From positions 284,748 through 348,747 of the forward strand of contig JADMIG010000001.1 in assembly GCA_015478725.1 (NCBI GenBank): a stretch of 64,000 nt of DNA. Reading direction: 5' to 3'. This document shows, in pieces, positions 42,774 to 51,225 of the stretch (position 1 is its first letter; each line of letters begins with the position of its first letter). The DNA is from Chloroflexota bacterium. Its GTDB lineage: Bacteria; Chloroflexota; Limnocylindria; Limnocylindrales; CSP1-4. Below the pieces are notes generated by a model, which made no database searches, was not told the origin of the DNA, and worked only from the letters and a program-made list of their open reading frames with translations. The translations under genes were made by a program, and so were the position numbers.

Positions 42774-43816
42774 CCACGCCGGACGGCGGCGACGCGGTGC
42801 CGGACGCGAGAGATGCGGCGACCTGGGACGCGTTCGTCGCGCACGCGCCGCTCGCGACCTATCTCCAGGTCTCCGGATGGGCACGGGTCAAGGCGGCGAA
42901 CGGCTGGCGATCGCGGCTGGTCGTCGCCGCTCGATCGGACGGTTCCGGCTCGATCGGCGCGCAGATCCTCCTCCTCCGTCGGCCGGCTGGCGTCCCGTGG
43001 ACGTTCGGCTATGCGCCGCGCGGCCCGCTCACGGAGCGATGGGACGCGGAGGCGATCGAGGCATGGTCGTCCGCGCTCCGCGGGGAGCGCTGGGGCGAGC
43101 GGGTCAGCCACGTCAGGATCGATCCTGAGGTCGAGGCCGGCGGACCGGCCGATCCCGGCGGGACGCTCGGCGCGGCATTCCGCTCGGCGGGCTGGCGTCC
43201 GGCCCCGACGGTCCAGCCACGCATCACCCGGATCGTCGATCTTCGAGCGGACGAGGCGGCCCTGTGGTCCGACCTGCGGACCAAGTGGCGTCAGTATGTC
43301 CGGCTCGCCGAACGGGCCGGACTCCGTGTCGTGGACGGCGACGGCTCGCGCCTCGACGAGTTCCACGCCGTCATGCGAGAGACGGCCGCTCGGGCGGGGA
43401 CGCGGATCCGCGCCAGATCGGCGTACGCAGACGTCTGGGAAGCCTTCTCGCCGTCCGGCGGCGCACGGCTGCTCTTCGCCGATGGAACGGACGGCGCGGC
43501 CGAGGCGGTCCTCTTCCTTCTCCGCGTCGGTGACCGCGTCGTCGAGCCATATGGCGGGATGACGGGGCGCGGTGCCCGGGACCGGGCGAACTACCTCCTC
43601 AAGTGGGAGGCGATGCGATCGAGCCGTGCGGCCGGCGCGACGTCCTACGACATGTGGGGGCTCGTGCACCCGGGGATCCGACAGTTCAAGGCCGGCTTCG
43701 GCGGGCGCGAGGTGGAGCTCATCGGCGCCTTCGACCTGCCGCTCGACCGGTTCGGCTGGGCGGCCTACCGACTCGCCGAGACGATCCGGGATCGGGCACG
43801 GAGGCCTCGTCCGTGA
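42770..43816 (+). CDS. FemAB-like aminoacyltransferase 1
   Basis: A 348-residue GNAT-fold peptidyltransferase of the FemABX class, which adds amino acids from aminoacyl-tRNA to the peptidoglycan stem peptide. Hallmarks: YLQVSGWARVKAANGW near the N-terminus, WSDLRTKWRQYVRLAERAGL in the middle, and a C-terminal ANYLLKWEAMRSSRAAGAT, DMWGLVHPGIRQFKAGFGG. The ATG overlaps the murJ stop. Paired with a second copy, it probably builds a cross-bridge of two or more residues. The amino acid used cannot be told from sequence. Confidence 0.85.
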   Translation: MTTPDGGDAVPDARDAATWDAFVAHAPLATYLQVSGWARVKAANGWRSRLVVAARSDGSGSIGAQILLLRRPAGVPWTFGYAPRGPLTERWDAEAIEAWSSALRGERWGERVSHVRIDPEVEAGGPADPGGTLGAAFRSAGWRPAPTVQPRITRIVDLRADEAALWSDLRTKWRQYVRLAERAGLRVVDGDGSRLDEFHAVMRETAARAGTRIRARSAYADVWEAFSPSGGARLLFADGTDGAAEAVLFLLRVGDRVVEPYGGMTGRGARDRANYLLKWEAMRSSRAAGATSYDMWGLVHPGIRQFKAGFGGREVELIGAFDLPLDRFGWAAYRLAETIRDRARRPRP

Positions 43817-44946
43817 CGGTCCCGGTCCGGGACGCGACACCGGACGAGCTTCTCGACTGGGACTCCCGGACGGTCGATGTCCCGGGCGGCAACGTCTACC
43901 AGTCGCTCGCCTGGGCAAGCCATCGCGAACGTCTCGGCTGGCGGCCGCGGTTCCTCGTGTCGGCGGACGGTTCGCGACTCCTCGCCCTCGTCCGGCCGTG
44001 GCGAGGCATCGGCGGCGCGGGCGCGTACATCCCGCGCGGGCCCGTTCTCGGGAGCGGCTCGGTGCAGGCCGCCGGCGAGCGGCTCGTCGCCGCTACGGAG
44101 CATCTCGCGGCGAGCGGCGTCGACGTCGTCGCAAGCGATGCGGAGATCGAGGCCGCGACCGGCTACGGTGCCCTCATCGAGGCGAGCGGCTTCCGCCCGA
44201 TCGAGGAGGTCCAGCCGTCGCGCCATCGGGTCGCCCTCCGCCTCCCGGCCGGCACGACCGAGGGGTCCGCGTTCCGGGCGATGGGCGAATCCGCCCGCCA
44301 GAGCGTCCGCTATGCGGAACGGGCCGGTCTGCGCGTGGTCCGGTGGGATATCCGTTCGGGCTATGGCGACGGCGCGACCGTCGGGGACGGATTCGAGGCG
44401 CCCGAGGCGCCCCTCGGCACCGCGAGCCGGGACGCGTTCGACCGCCTGTACGACCTCCTCGCCGCGGCGGCCGACCGCCGCCACTTCCGGCTCCTGCCGC
44501 GAGCCCCGTTCGTGGACTGGTCCATCGCCGCGCTCCTGGCCGGTCACGTCGTGCTCCTCGAGGTCGTGGATCCCGACGGCGTCCGACTCGGCGGGGCGAC
44601 GTTCTATCGTCACGGAGGGCGTCTCACCTACTCGCACTCCGGCGATCGGGCGGATCTCCGCCGCGCGCGGCCCGGCGTCCCCCACCTCCTCGTGTGGCGG
44701 GCGATCCAGCTCGCCATCCGCGATGGCCTCGGCGAGGTCGACCTCGCCGGCGTCGACGTGCCCGGGCGTCGCCGGCGACCGGTCGAGGGTGAGGAGATGT
44801 ACGGCCTCTATGCGTTCAAGCGGTCGTTCGGCGCGGAGTGGGTGGAGCTCGCCGGGAACCACGAACGGGTCATCCGACCGGCGCGCTATCTCCTCGGCCG
44901 GGTGAGCGGGCGGCTCGCCGCGGCCGGTCGAGCCGGGCGCGGGTAG
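43813..44946 (+). CDS. FemAB-like aminoacyltransferase 2
   Basis: A 377-residue paralogue of the preceding gene, with GTG start overlapping its stop (GTGA). Typical features are VYQSLAWASHRERLGW, MGESARQSVRYAERAGLRV, and near the C-terminus AIQLAIRDGLGEVDLAG followed by YGLYAFKRSFGAEWVELAG. It differs enough from copy 1 to have its own specificity, as in FemA/FemB pairs that add successive residues. It sits between FemAB 1 and murE, and its gene ends 12 bases before the murE ATG. Confidence 0.85.
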   Translation: MTVPVRDATPDELLDWDSRTVDVPGGNVYQSLAWASHRERLGWRPRFLVSADGSRLLALVRPWRGIGGAGAYIPRGPVLGSGSVQAAGERLVAATEHLAASGVDVVASDAEIEAATGYGALIEASGFRPIEEVQPSRHRVALRLPAGTTEGSAFRAMGESARQSVRYAERAGLRVVRWDIRSGYGDGATVGDGFEAPEAPLGTASRDAFDRLYDLLAAAADRRHFRLLPRAPFVDWSIAALLAGHVVLLEVVDPDGVRLGGATFYRHGGRLTYSHSGDRADLRRARPGVPHLLVWRAIQLAIRDGLGEVDLAGVDVPGRRRRPVEGEEMYGLYAFKRSFGAEWVELAGNHERVIRPARYLLGRVSGRLAAAGRAGRG

Positions 44947-44958
44947 GATCGAGCCGCG

Positions 44959-46623
44959 ATGACGACAGGACGACCGGCACCGGACGCCTCGACAGAGGAG
45001 GGGATCGCGGCCCTCGTCGCTGCCGCCGAGCCGGGGTCCCCTCGCCGTCTCGGGTCGCTCATCGATCGGCTCGCCGATCTCGGGCCCGCCGGCCTGCGCG
45101 GGGCCCGGGCGGACGGTCGGGCGATCGGGTCCGCGGCGCTGAGCCATCTCGCCGTCCGCGGCGTCGCCGCCGACTCCCGGCGGGTCCGTCCAGGTTCCCT
45201 GTTCGTGGCGATCGCCGGGCTCCACGCGGACGGGCACGACTTCGTCGCGGACGCCGCTCGTGCCGGCGCGGTCGCCGCCGTCGTCGAGCGTCCGGTGCCG
45301 GAGGCACCGATCCCGCAGCTCGTGGTCGGGCGACCCTCCCGCGCCCTCGCGGCCGCGGCAGCCTGGTGGTACGGCGACCCGAGCCGGCGGCTCGCGGTCG
45401 TGGGGGTCACCGGAACGGACGGCAAGACCACGACGTCCTTCCTCGCCTCCGCGGCCCTCGAGGCGGCCGGCCTGCGGACCGGCCTCGTGGGGACCGTGGA
45501 TACGTCTATCGGCGGTCGCCGGGAGGCGAACGAGGCGCACATCACGACACCGGAGGCACCCGAGCTGCAGGCGCTTCTTGCGGCGATGGTCATGTCCGGC
45601 GACACGGCCGCGGTCCTCGAAACGACCTCGCACGCCCTGGCCCTCGATCGTGTCGCGGAGGTCGCCTACGATGCAGCGATCCTCACGAACCTCAGCCACG
45701 AGCACCTCGAGCTCCACGGCTCGTTCGAGGCATATCGCGCGGCGAAGCTGTCGCTCTTCGAACGGCTCGCGGAGCGGACACCCGCGATCCGGCCCCGCGC
45801 CGGCATCGTCCATCGCGATGATCCCGCGGCGTCGCTCTTTGAGGCGGTCACTCGGGAGGCTGGGGCGCGCCTCGTCACCTACGGCGCCGATCCGTCCGCC
45901 GAGGTCCGCGCGACCCACGTCGCCGAGGACGAGCACGGCCTTCGGTTCGCCGTGGCGACGCCGCGCGGCGAGGCGGAGATCCGACTGCGACTCGGCGGTC
46001 GATTCAACGTCCACAACGCGCTCGCCGTCGTCGCCCTCGGCGAGGCCTGGGATCTCGACGCGGCAGCGGTCCGCCGCGGCCTCGAGGGCCTCGCCGGGGT
46101 CCCGGGCCGGATGGAGCGGGTGGACGCTGGCCAGCCGTTCGGGGCGATCGTCGACTATGCCCACAGCCCCGCGTCGCTCGCCGCGGTCCTGGACCTGCTC
46201 GCCCCGGTCGCGGCGGCGCGGGGCGGGGGACTCATCGCGGTGTTCGGATCGGCCGGCGAGCGGGACGTCGCGAAGCGCCGGATCATGGGCCGGATCGCCG
46301 GCGAGCGGTGCCGCATCGTCGTCGTCACGGACGAGGATCCGCGCGGCGAGGACGGCGACGCGATCCTCGACGAGATCGCGCGCGGGGCCGAGGAGGCCGG
46401 ACGTCATCGCGGTCGCGACCTCCTCCTCATCCGCGATCGCGCGGCGGCCATCGCGGCCGCGGTCGAGCGGGCACGGCCCGGCGACACGGTCCTGTTCGCC
46501 GGGAAGGGGCACGAGCGATCGATCATCGGCCCGGACGGCCCGCTGCCCTGGGACGAGCGCGTCGCGGTCCTCGCCGCCCTCGCCGAGGCCGGCTTCACGG
46601 CGGGACCGCGCTCAGGGGGCTGA
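44959..46623 (+). CDS. murE: UDP-N-acetylmuramyl-tripeptide synthetase MurE
   Basis: A 554-residue Mur ligase that adds the third residue to the wall peptide. The ATP-binding loop is GVTGTDGKTTTSF at about residues 148-160, the central domain has AVLETTSHALALDR, and the C-terminal domain has PGRMERV and FGAIVDYAHSPASL. The substrate motif reads EDPRGED; an Arg in this DxPR position is typical of meso-diaminopimelate-type enzymes, so the third residue may be a diamino acid of that kind, but Chloroflexota often use ornithine. A TAGGAT box ends 9 bases before the ATG, so a separate leaderless transcript is likely. Confidence 0.93.
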   Translation: MTTGRPAPDASTEEGIAALVAAAEPGSPRRLGSLIDRLADLGPAGLRGARADGRAIGSAALSHLAVRGVAADSRRVRPGSLFVAIAGLHADGHDFVADAARAGAVAAVVERPVPEAPIPQLVVGRPSRALAAAAAWWYGDPSRRLAVVGVTGTDGKTTTSFLASAALEAAGLRTGLVGTVDTSIGGRREANEAHITTPEAPELQALLAAMVMSGDTAAVLETTSHALALDRVAEVAYDAAILTNLSHEHLELHGSFEAYRAAKLSLFERLAERTPAIRPRAGIVHRDDPAASLFEAVTREAGARLVTYGADPSAEVRATHVAEDEHGLRFAVATPRGEAEIRLRLGGRFNVHNALAVVALGEAWDLDAAAVRRGLEGLAGVPGRMERVDAGQPFGAIVDYAHSPASLAAVLDLLAPVAAARGGGLIAVFGSAGERDVAKRRIMGRIAGERCRIVVVTDEDPRGEDGDAILDEIARGAEEAGRHRGRDLLLIRDRAAAIAAAVERARPGDTVLFAGKGHERSIIGPDGPLPWDERVAVLAALAEAGFTAGPRSGG

Positions 46624-46702
46624 ACACCGACCGCGCGGGCCCCGACTCCCCGAGGCTCCAGCCCGGAGGTTCCCGCGCGACCCACTGCTATCCTTGCCAG
46701 GC

Positions 46703-49006
46703 ATGGCGATCGAACCGAGCGCGTCCTCGTCGGACGCGGTCCCCCACGCGGCGAAGGACGCACCAGCGGCAACGTTGCCCGCCGGACCGGCACCGCGGCG
46801 GCCCGCGAGCGGACGGGCCCGCCGCACGATCGAGCGTCCGTCGTCCTCCGCCCGACCCGGCGCATCGCTCGAGCACCTCCGGGCGGCCCTCCTCGAGTCC
46901 GTCCGACGGCACCATCCGGAGGCGGACCTCGCCCTCGTCGAGCGTGCCTGCGACCTCGCGGCCGAGGCACATGCGGACCAGCGCCGCGCGTCCGGCGAGC
47001 CGTATGTCACCCATCCGATCGCGGCCGCGCAGATCGTCGCCGACCTCGGCATCGATCCGACGGCGGTCGCCGCGGCGCTCCTCCACGACGTCCCGGAGGA
47101 CACCGAGTACGGCCTCGTCGACATCGAGGAGCGCTTCGGGCCGGAAGTCGCCCGCCTCGTGGACGGGGTGACCAAGCTCAGCAAGTTCAGCACCCACAGC
47201 CACGAGCAGCAGCAGGCCGAGAACATCCGCAAGATGTTCCTCGCGATGGCGGAGGACATCCGGGTCGTCCTCATCAAGCTCGCCGACCGGCTCCACAACA
47301 TGCGAACCCTCGCCGGACTGCCCGTGGAAAAGCAGCAGCGGATCGCCCGTCAGACGATGGAGATCTACGCCCCGCTCGCCGAGCGGCTCGGGATCTGGCA
47401 GGTCAAGTGGGAGCTCGAGGACCTCGCCTTCAAGACGCTCGAGCCGGACGCCTTCCGCGATCTCGCCCGCCTCCTCGACACTCGTCGTCGGAGCCGTGAG
47501 ACGTACATCGACCGGGCGATCGAGACGCTCCGGCCGGAGCTCGCGCAAGCGGGCATCGAGGCCGAGCTCCAGGGACGTCCCAAGCACCTCTACAGCATCC
47601 ACAAGAAGATGCTCCGCAAGGGCGCCGAGTTCGGCGAGATCTACGACGTCTACGCGATCCGCCTCCTCGTCTCCGAGCTCAAGGACTGCTACGCCGCGCT
47701 CGGCGTCGTGCACTCGCTCTGGCGGCCGATCCCCGGCCAGTTCGACGACTACATCGCGGTCCCCAAGAACAACCTCTACCAGAGCCTCCACACCGCCGTC
47801 ATCGCCCTGGACGGCAAGCCGCTCGAGATCCAGATCCGGACCCACCAGATGCACCAGGTGGGCGAGGTTGGAATCGCAGCCCACTGGCGCTACAAGGAGG
47901 GCAGCCGCTCGGACCGCGAGTACGACGCCAAGCTCGCCTGGCTCCGCCAGCTCATGGACTGGCAGCGCGACGTGTCCGACGCGACGGAGTTCGTCGAGGG
48001 CATCAAGCTCGACATCTTCCAGGACCAGGTGTTCGTGTTCACGCCGCGCGGCGACGTCAAGGATCTGCCCGCCGGCGCCACGCCGATTGACTTCGCCTAT
48101 CGGATCCACACGGACGTCGGACACCGGACGATCGGGGCGAAGGTGAATAACCGGCTCGTGCCGCTCGACTACCGGCTGAAGAACGGCGACATCGTGGAGA
48201 TCGTCACGACGAAGGCGGAGCACGGTCCGTCGCGTGACTGGCTCACCATCGTCCGGACGACCCATGCCCGGGAGAAGATCCGCTCGTGGTTCAAGCGCCA
48301 GGAGCGGGACGACAACATCGTCCACGGGCGCGAATCGCTCGAGCGCGAGCTGCGGCGCCTCGCCCGGACGTCCATCCAGGCGATCGGGGTCGACCGCGTC
48401 GCCGAGATGGCCAGGGCGTACAGCCACGAGACGGTCGACGACTTCTACGCCGCGATCGGCTATGGGGCGATCAACGCCCAGCAGGTCGTCACCCGCCTCG
48501 GCGTCGTCGACGACGCGGAGCTCCACGTGCCGGCGGTCGCCCCGCTGTCGCTGCCGGTCCGGACGGGTGGCGTCCGCGTCAAGGGCGTGGGCGACCTGCT
48601 CGTCCGGTTCGGGAAATGCTGCCACCCGATCCCGGGCGACCCGATCACGGGGTTCATCACCCGTGGCAAAGGGGTGACGGTCCACCTCACGACCTGCTCG
48701 ACCGTCGTCAATGAGCGCGAGGTGAGCCGCCTCATCGAGGTCGAATGGGAGGCCGCGCCGACCCAGACCTACCCGATCGCGATCCGCGTCGAGGCGTATG
48801 ACCGGACCGGGCTCCTGTCCGACATCACCCAGGTCGTCGCCGAGAACAAGGTGAACATCCTCGCCGCCTCGGTCAACGTCTCACCGGATCACAGCACGAT
48901 CGTCACCGCCACCCTCCAGGTCGCGTCCGTCGCCCAGCTCGCCCGGGTCATGAGCCGGATCGAGCAGCTGAAGGACGTCATCTCGGTCCAGCGCGACCTC
49001 GGGTAG
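46703..49006 (+). CDS. rel: Bifunctional (p)ppGpp synthetase/hydrolase Rel
   Basis: A 767-residue RelA/SpoT homologue controlling the stringent response. After a low-complexity N-terminal 55 residues comes the HD hydrolase domain with HDVPED at 128-133, then the synthetase domain (HLYSIHKKM, YDVYAIRLLV). At the catalytic charge motif it reads GQFDDYIAVPK (346-350), not RFKD of bifunctional nor EFDD-type of RelA enzymes. TGS domain (FVFTPRGDVKDLPAGATPID), zinc-finger-like RFGKCCHPIPGD and a C-terminal ACT domain complete it. The intact HD residues suggest both activities. A TATCCT box ends 8 bases before the ATG. Confidence 0.93.
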   Translation: MAIEPSASSSDAVPHAAKDAPAATLPAGPAPRRPASGRARRTIERPSSSARPGASLEHLRAALLESVRRHHPEADLALVERACDLAAEAHADQRRASGEPYVTHPIAAAQIVADLGIDPTAVAAALLHDVPEDTEYGLVDIEERFGPEVARLVDGVTKLSKFSTHSHEQQQAENIRKMFLAMAEDIRVVLIKLADRLHNMRTLAGLPVEKQQRIARQTMEIYAPLAERLGIWQVKWELEDLAFKTLEPDAFRDLARLLDTRRRSRETYIDRAIETLRPELAQAGIEAELQGRPKHLYSIHKKMLRKGAEFGEIYDVYAIRLLVSELKDCYAALGVVHSLWRPIPGQFDDYIAVPKNNLYQSLHTAVIALDGKPLEIQIRTHQMHQVGEVGIAAHWRYKEGSRSDREYDAKLAWLRQLMDWQRDVSDATEFVEGIKLDIFQDQVFVFTPRGDVKDLPAGATPIDFAYRIHTDVGHRTIGAKVNNRLVPLDYRLKNGDIVEIVTTKAEHGPSRDWLTIVRTTHAREKIRSWFKRQERDDNIVHGRESLERELRRLARTSIQAIGVDRVAEMARAYSHETVDDFYAAIGYGAINAQQVVTRLGVVDDAELHVPAVAPLSLPVRTGGVRVKGVGDLLVRFGKCCHPIPGDPITGFITRGKGVTVHLTTCSTVVNEREVSRLIEVEWEAAPTQTYPIAIRVEAYDRTGLLSDITQVVAENKVNILAASVNVSPDHSTIVTATLQVASVAQLARVMSRIEQLKDVISVQRDLG

Positions 49007-49081
49007 GGCCAAGCGACCAGTTGACGGGTCGACGGGCCAGTGGGAGACTCCGACTGTCGCACTTTCTGACCGGAGCCAACG

Positions 49082-49351
49082 ATGACACTTACCCGCGTCC
49101 GCCCGAAGGGCCAGATCACCATCCCCGAGGAGGTCCGGCGCGCGCTCCGCCTCGAGGAGGGCGACCTCGTGGAGGTGGTGATCGAGGACGGCTCGATCGT
49201 CCTCCGCCCGAAGCGGCTGATCGAGGCGTCCCAGGCATGGTTCTGGACCGATGCCTGGCAGGCCGGCGAACGGGAGGCCAGTGCCGACATCGATGCCGGC
49301 CGGGTGACGCGCTACGAGTCCGGCGACGAGCTCCTCCGCTCGCTCGAGTGA
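49082..49351 (+). CDS. AbrB/SpoVT-type antitoxin
   Basis: An 89-residue protein with an N-terminal SpoVT-AbrB DNA-binding domain (VRPKGQITIPEEVRRALRLE, then LVEVVIEDGSIVLRPK) and an acidic C-terminal tail ending GDELLRSLE. Such tails bind and neutralise RelE/ParE-type toxins, and the domain represses its own promoter. GGAG lies 6 bases before the ATG. The toxin gene starts 3 bases after its stop. Confidence 0.85.
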   Translation: MTLTRVRPKGQITIPEEVRRALRLEEGDLVEVVIEDGSIVLRPKRLIEASQAWFWTDAWQAGEREASADIDAGRVTRYESGDELLRSLE

Positions 49352-49354
49352 TCC

Positions 49355-49642
49355 GTGCCGACCTACGAGCGGACCGGGCGGTTCGACCGTGATCTGGCCG
49401 TGCTCGATGCCGCGGAAGGCGCACGGTTTCGAGAAGCCGTCCGCAGGCTCGTCCGCAACCTCGCCGATGGGACGTTCCGGCCCGGACTGCGGGTTCGAGG
49501 CGTGGAGGGTGCGCCGGGAATCCTCGAGATGACCTGGGCGCCGAACGGTCGGGCGACCTTTCAATACGGACCGAGCCACGGATCGGGGCCACACGTGATC
49601 TGGCGGCGTGTCGGCACCCACGACATCTTCGGGAAGCCATGA
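49355..49642 (+). CDS. RelE/ParE-superfamily toxin
   Basis: A 95-residue protein with GTG start, of the RelE/YafQ type that cleaves mRNA on the ribosome. It has the compact fold pattern: FDRDLAVLDAAEGARFREAV helices, then basic strands (GLRVRGVEGAPGILEMTW, GRATFQYGP, VIWRRVGTHDIF). A C-terminal His near the end (GTHDIFGKP) matches the catalytic/basic end of the family. It is paired with the preceding antitoxin. The broken GHKL gene starts 5 bases on. Confidence 0.8.
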   Translation: MPTYERTGRFDRDLAVLDAAEGARFREAVRRLVRNLADGTFRPGLRVRGVEGAPGILEMTWAPNGRATFQYGPSHGSGPHVIWRRVGTHDIFGKP

Positions 49643-49646
49643 GCCG

Positions 49647-51075
49647 GTGACCCACCGTGTCGTCCGGGAGCGGATCGATCCGCGCCTGACCGCGTCGCTC
49701 TTCGCCAACTACCGCAACGCCACCGACGCGATCCTCGAGCTCGTCGACAACGCGGTCGACTCGCGTCTCCCTGGTCGACCGCTCCGCGTCGATCTCACGA
49801 TCCGGCCGGAGTCGATCGCGCTGCTCGCGGTGGGCGGGACCGGCATGAGTCCCTCAGAACTCGAGCGCGACTACCTGCGCTGGGGGGGGTCGCGCAAGCG
49901 GGCCGGCGAACGGATCGGCCGCTACGGGCAGGGGGGCAAGGCGGCGATCGGACACCTCGGGAACCGCTTCGCGGTCGTGGCTTCGCCGGGCGGTGACGAC
50001 CGGGCATACGAGTTCGAGGACGATGCGTACCGCGATCGCAGCCGCCTGCGCACGTACGAGCTGCGCGAGCGGGCGAAGCCGGTCGCGGCCGACCTCGGGT
50101 ATGTCCGAATCGAGATCGGCGAGGTGGATCGCACTGTCGATCCGCGCCGCCTCCGGGCCAGACTGGCGGAGGTCTACCGCCCTCTCCTCGGGACCGGCGA
50201 CCTGATCGTCTCGGTCAATCGCGGGCCGGTGACTCCGGCGCCGTGGCCCCTGGAGGAGCGGCGCGACTTCAACGTCAGGGGTGGGGGCCGGATGGTGGCC
50301 GGCTGGTACGGGCTGCTTCCAGACCCACCACCTCCGTCGCTCGAACCGGGCATCCGTCTCTACCACCTGGGCCGACTGGTGGGCCCTCCAGACTGGCTCG
50401 GCCATCCTGGTCCGGCGCTTCATCCGGGCCTCAACCGGCTCGTCGGCGAGGTGGAGCTGTCGCACGTCCCGGTCACGATGAACAAGACGGACGTGGATCG
50501 CGACAGTGCCGAATGGCTCGCCGTGGAAGCCCGCCTCCACCGGCTGGTCGCCCCTCTCGTGCGGCGCCTGGCCCGGGAGGGTGCGACCGCCGTGAACCCG
50601 AGTGCCCTGCGCACCGCTGACCAGGTCCGCGGGATCCTCGCCCGGGCCCTGCGGCTGCTCGAGTCGGGGAGGCTGTTCGAGAGCGACGCCGGGTCGGCCG
50701 GGACCGGAGGCGGACGAGCCGCGCCGGCCACGCCCGCCGCGAGCCTCGGGAACGGGAGCCGGTCGCGGCATCGCCGAGATCGTCGTCCGGGCGCTCGATC
50801 CGCGCCTCCGGAGCGCCATGGTCATCGAGGACGGCGTGCGGCGGGTGATCATCAACGCCCGCTATCCCCTCTACGAGGTGCGCTAGGGCGACCTGTGGTA
50901 CCAGCTCGAGACGGCACTCCGCGAGGTGTGCGTGACGATCCCCGAGGCGACCGTCCCGGAGTTCGAGCGCAAGGTGAACGAGCTGATGGTCGTGTCCCTG
51001 GCCCTCACCGAACGGCGGCGGCGATCGAGTCGAGGGTCACGGCCTCGGCAGCCGCGGGGGGCCTGGGCGAAGTAG
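49647..51075 (+). pseudogene. GHKL-fold ATPase gene, frameshift plus stop
   Basis: A histidine-kinase-like ATPase gene (HATPase_c_3/MORC-like type) with GTG start 5 bases after the toxin gene. The N box is DAILELVDNAVDSR and the GRYGQGGKAAIGHLGNRF lid is clear, but the G1 box reads AVGGTGM, with the usual Asp lost. The coherent protein shifts frame at about 50700-50760, continues as IAEIVVRALDPRLRSAM, meets a TAG at 50884, and goes on in frame as GDLWYQLETALREVCVTIPE to 51075. Two lesions and a damaged ATP site make it inactive. It may have been the third gene of an accessory cassette with the toxin-antitoxin pair. Confidence 0.8.
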
Positions 51076-51225
51076 CCTTCCGGGCCTGACGGGCGACTCG
51101 GCGCGGAGTCACGTACGACAGCGACTCGATCAACCCGCTGTGGAGCTGGGCGCGCGCCGCAGAGCCGGACGAAGCACTCAGGGATTCGCTGCGGCTCCTT
51201 ACCCGCGCCCGGTAGACTCACGGGC

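Noticed and set aside
43765..46512. A 915-residue minus-strand open frame across femAB 2 and murE
   Set aside because: It is the antisense shadow of two clearly recognisable genes; the translation is Arg/Gly/Asp/Pro low-complexity of the kind high-GC DNA produces. The same applies to long minus frames at 7674-9974, 9280-11067, 12476-14059, 46688-48685, 52379-54286 and 57425-59278.
45260..46702. A 5' extension of the rel frame by 481 codons
   Set aside because: It overlaps murE in another frame with shadow composition; rel homologues begin near the ATG at 46703, which also has a -10-like box at the right distance.
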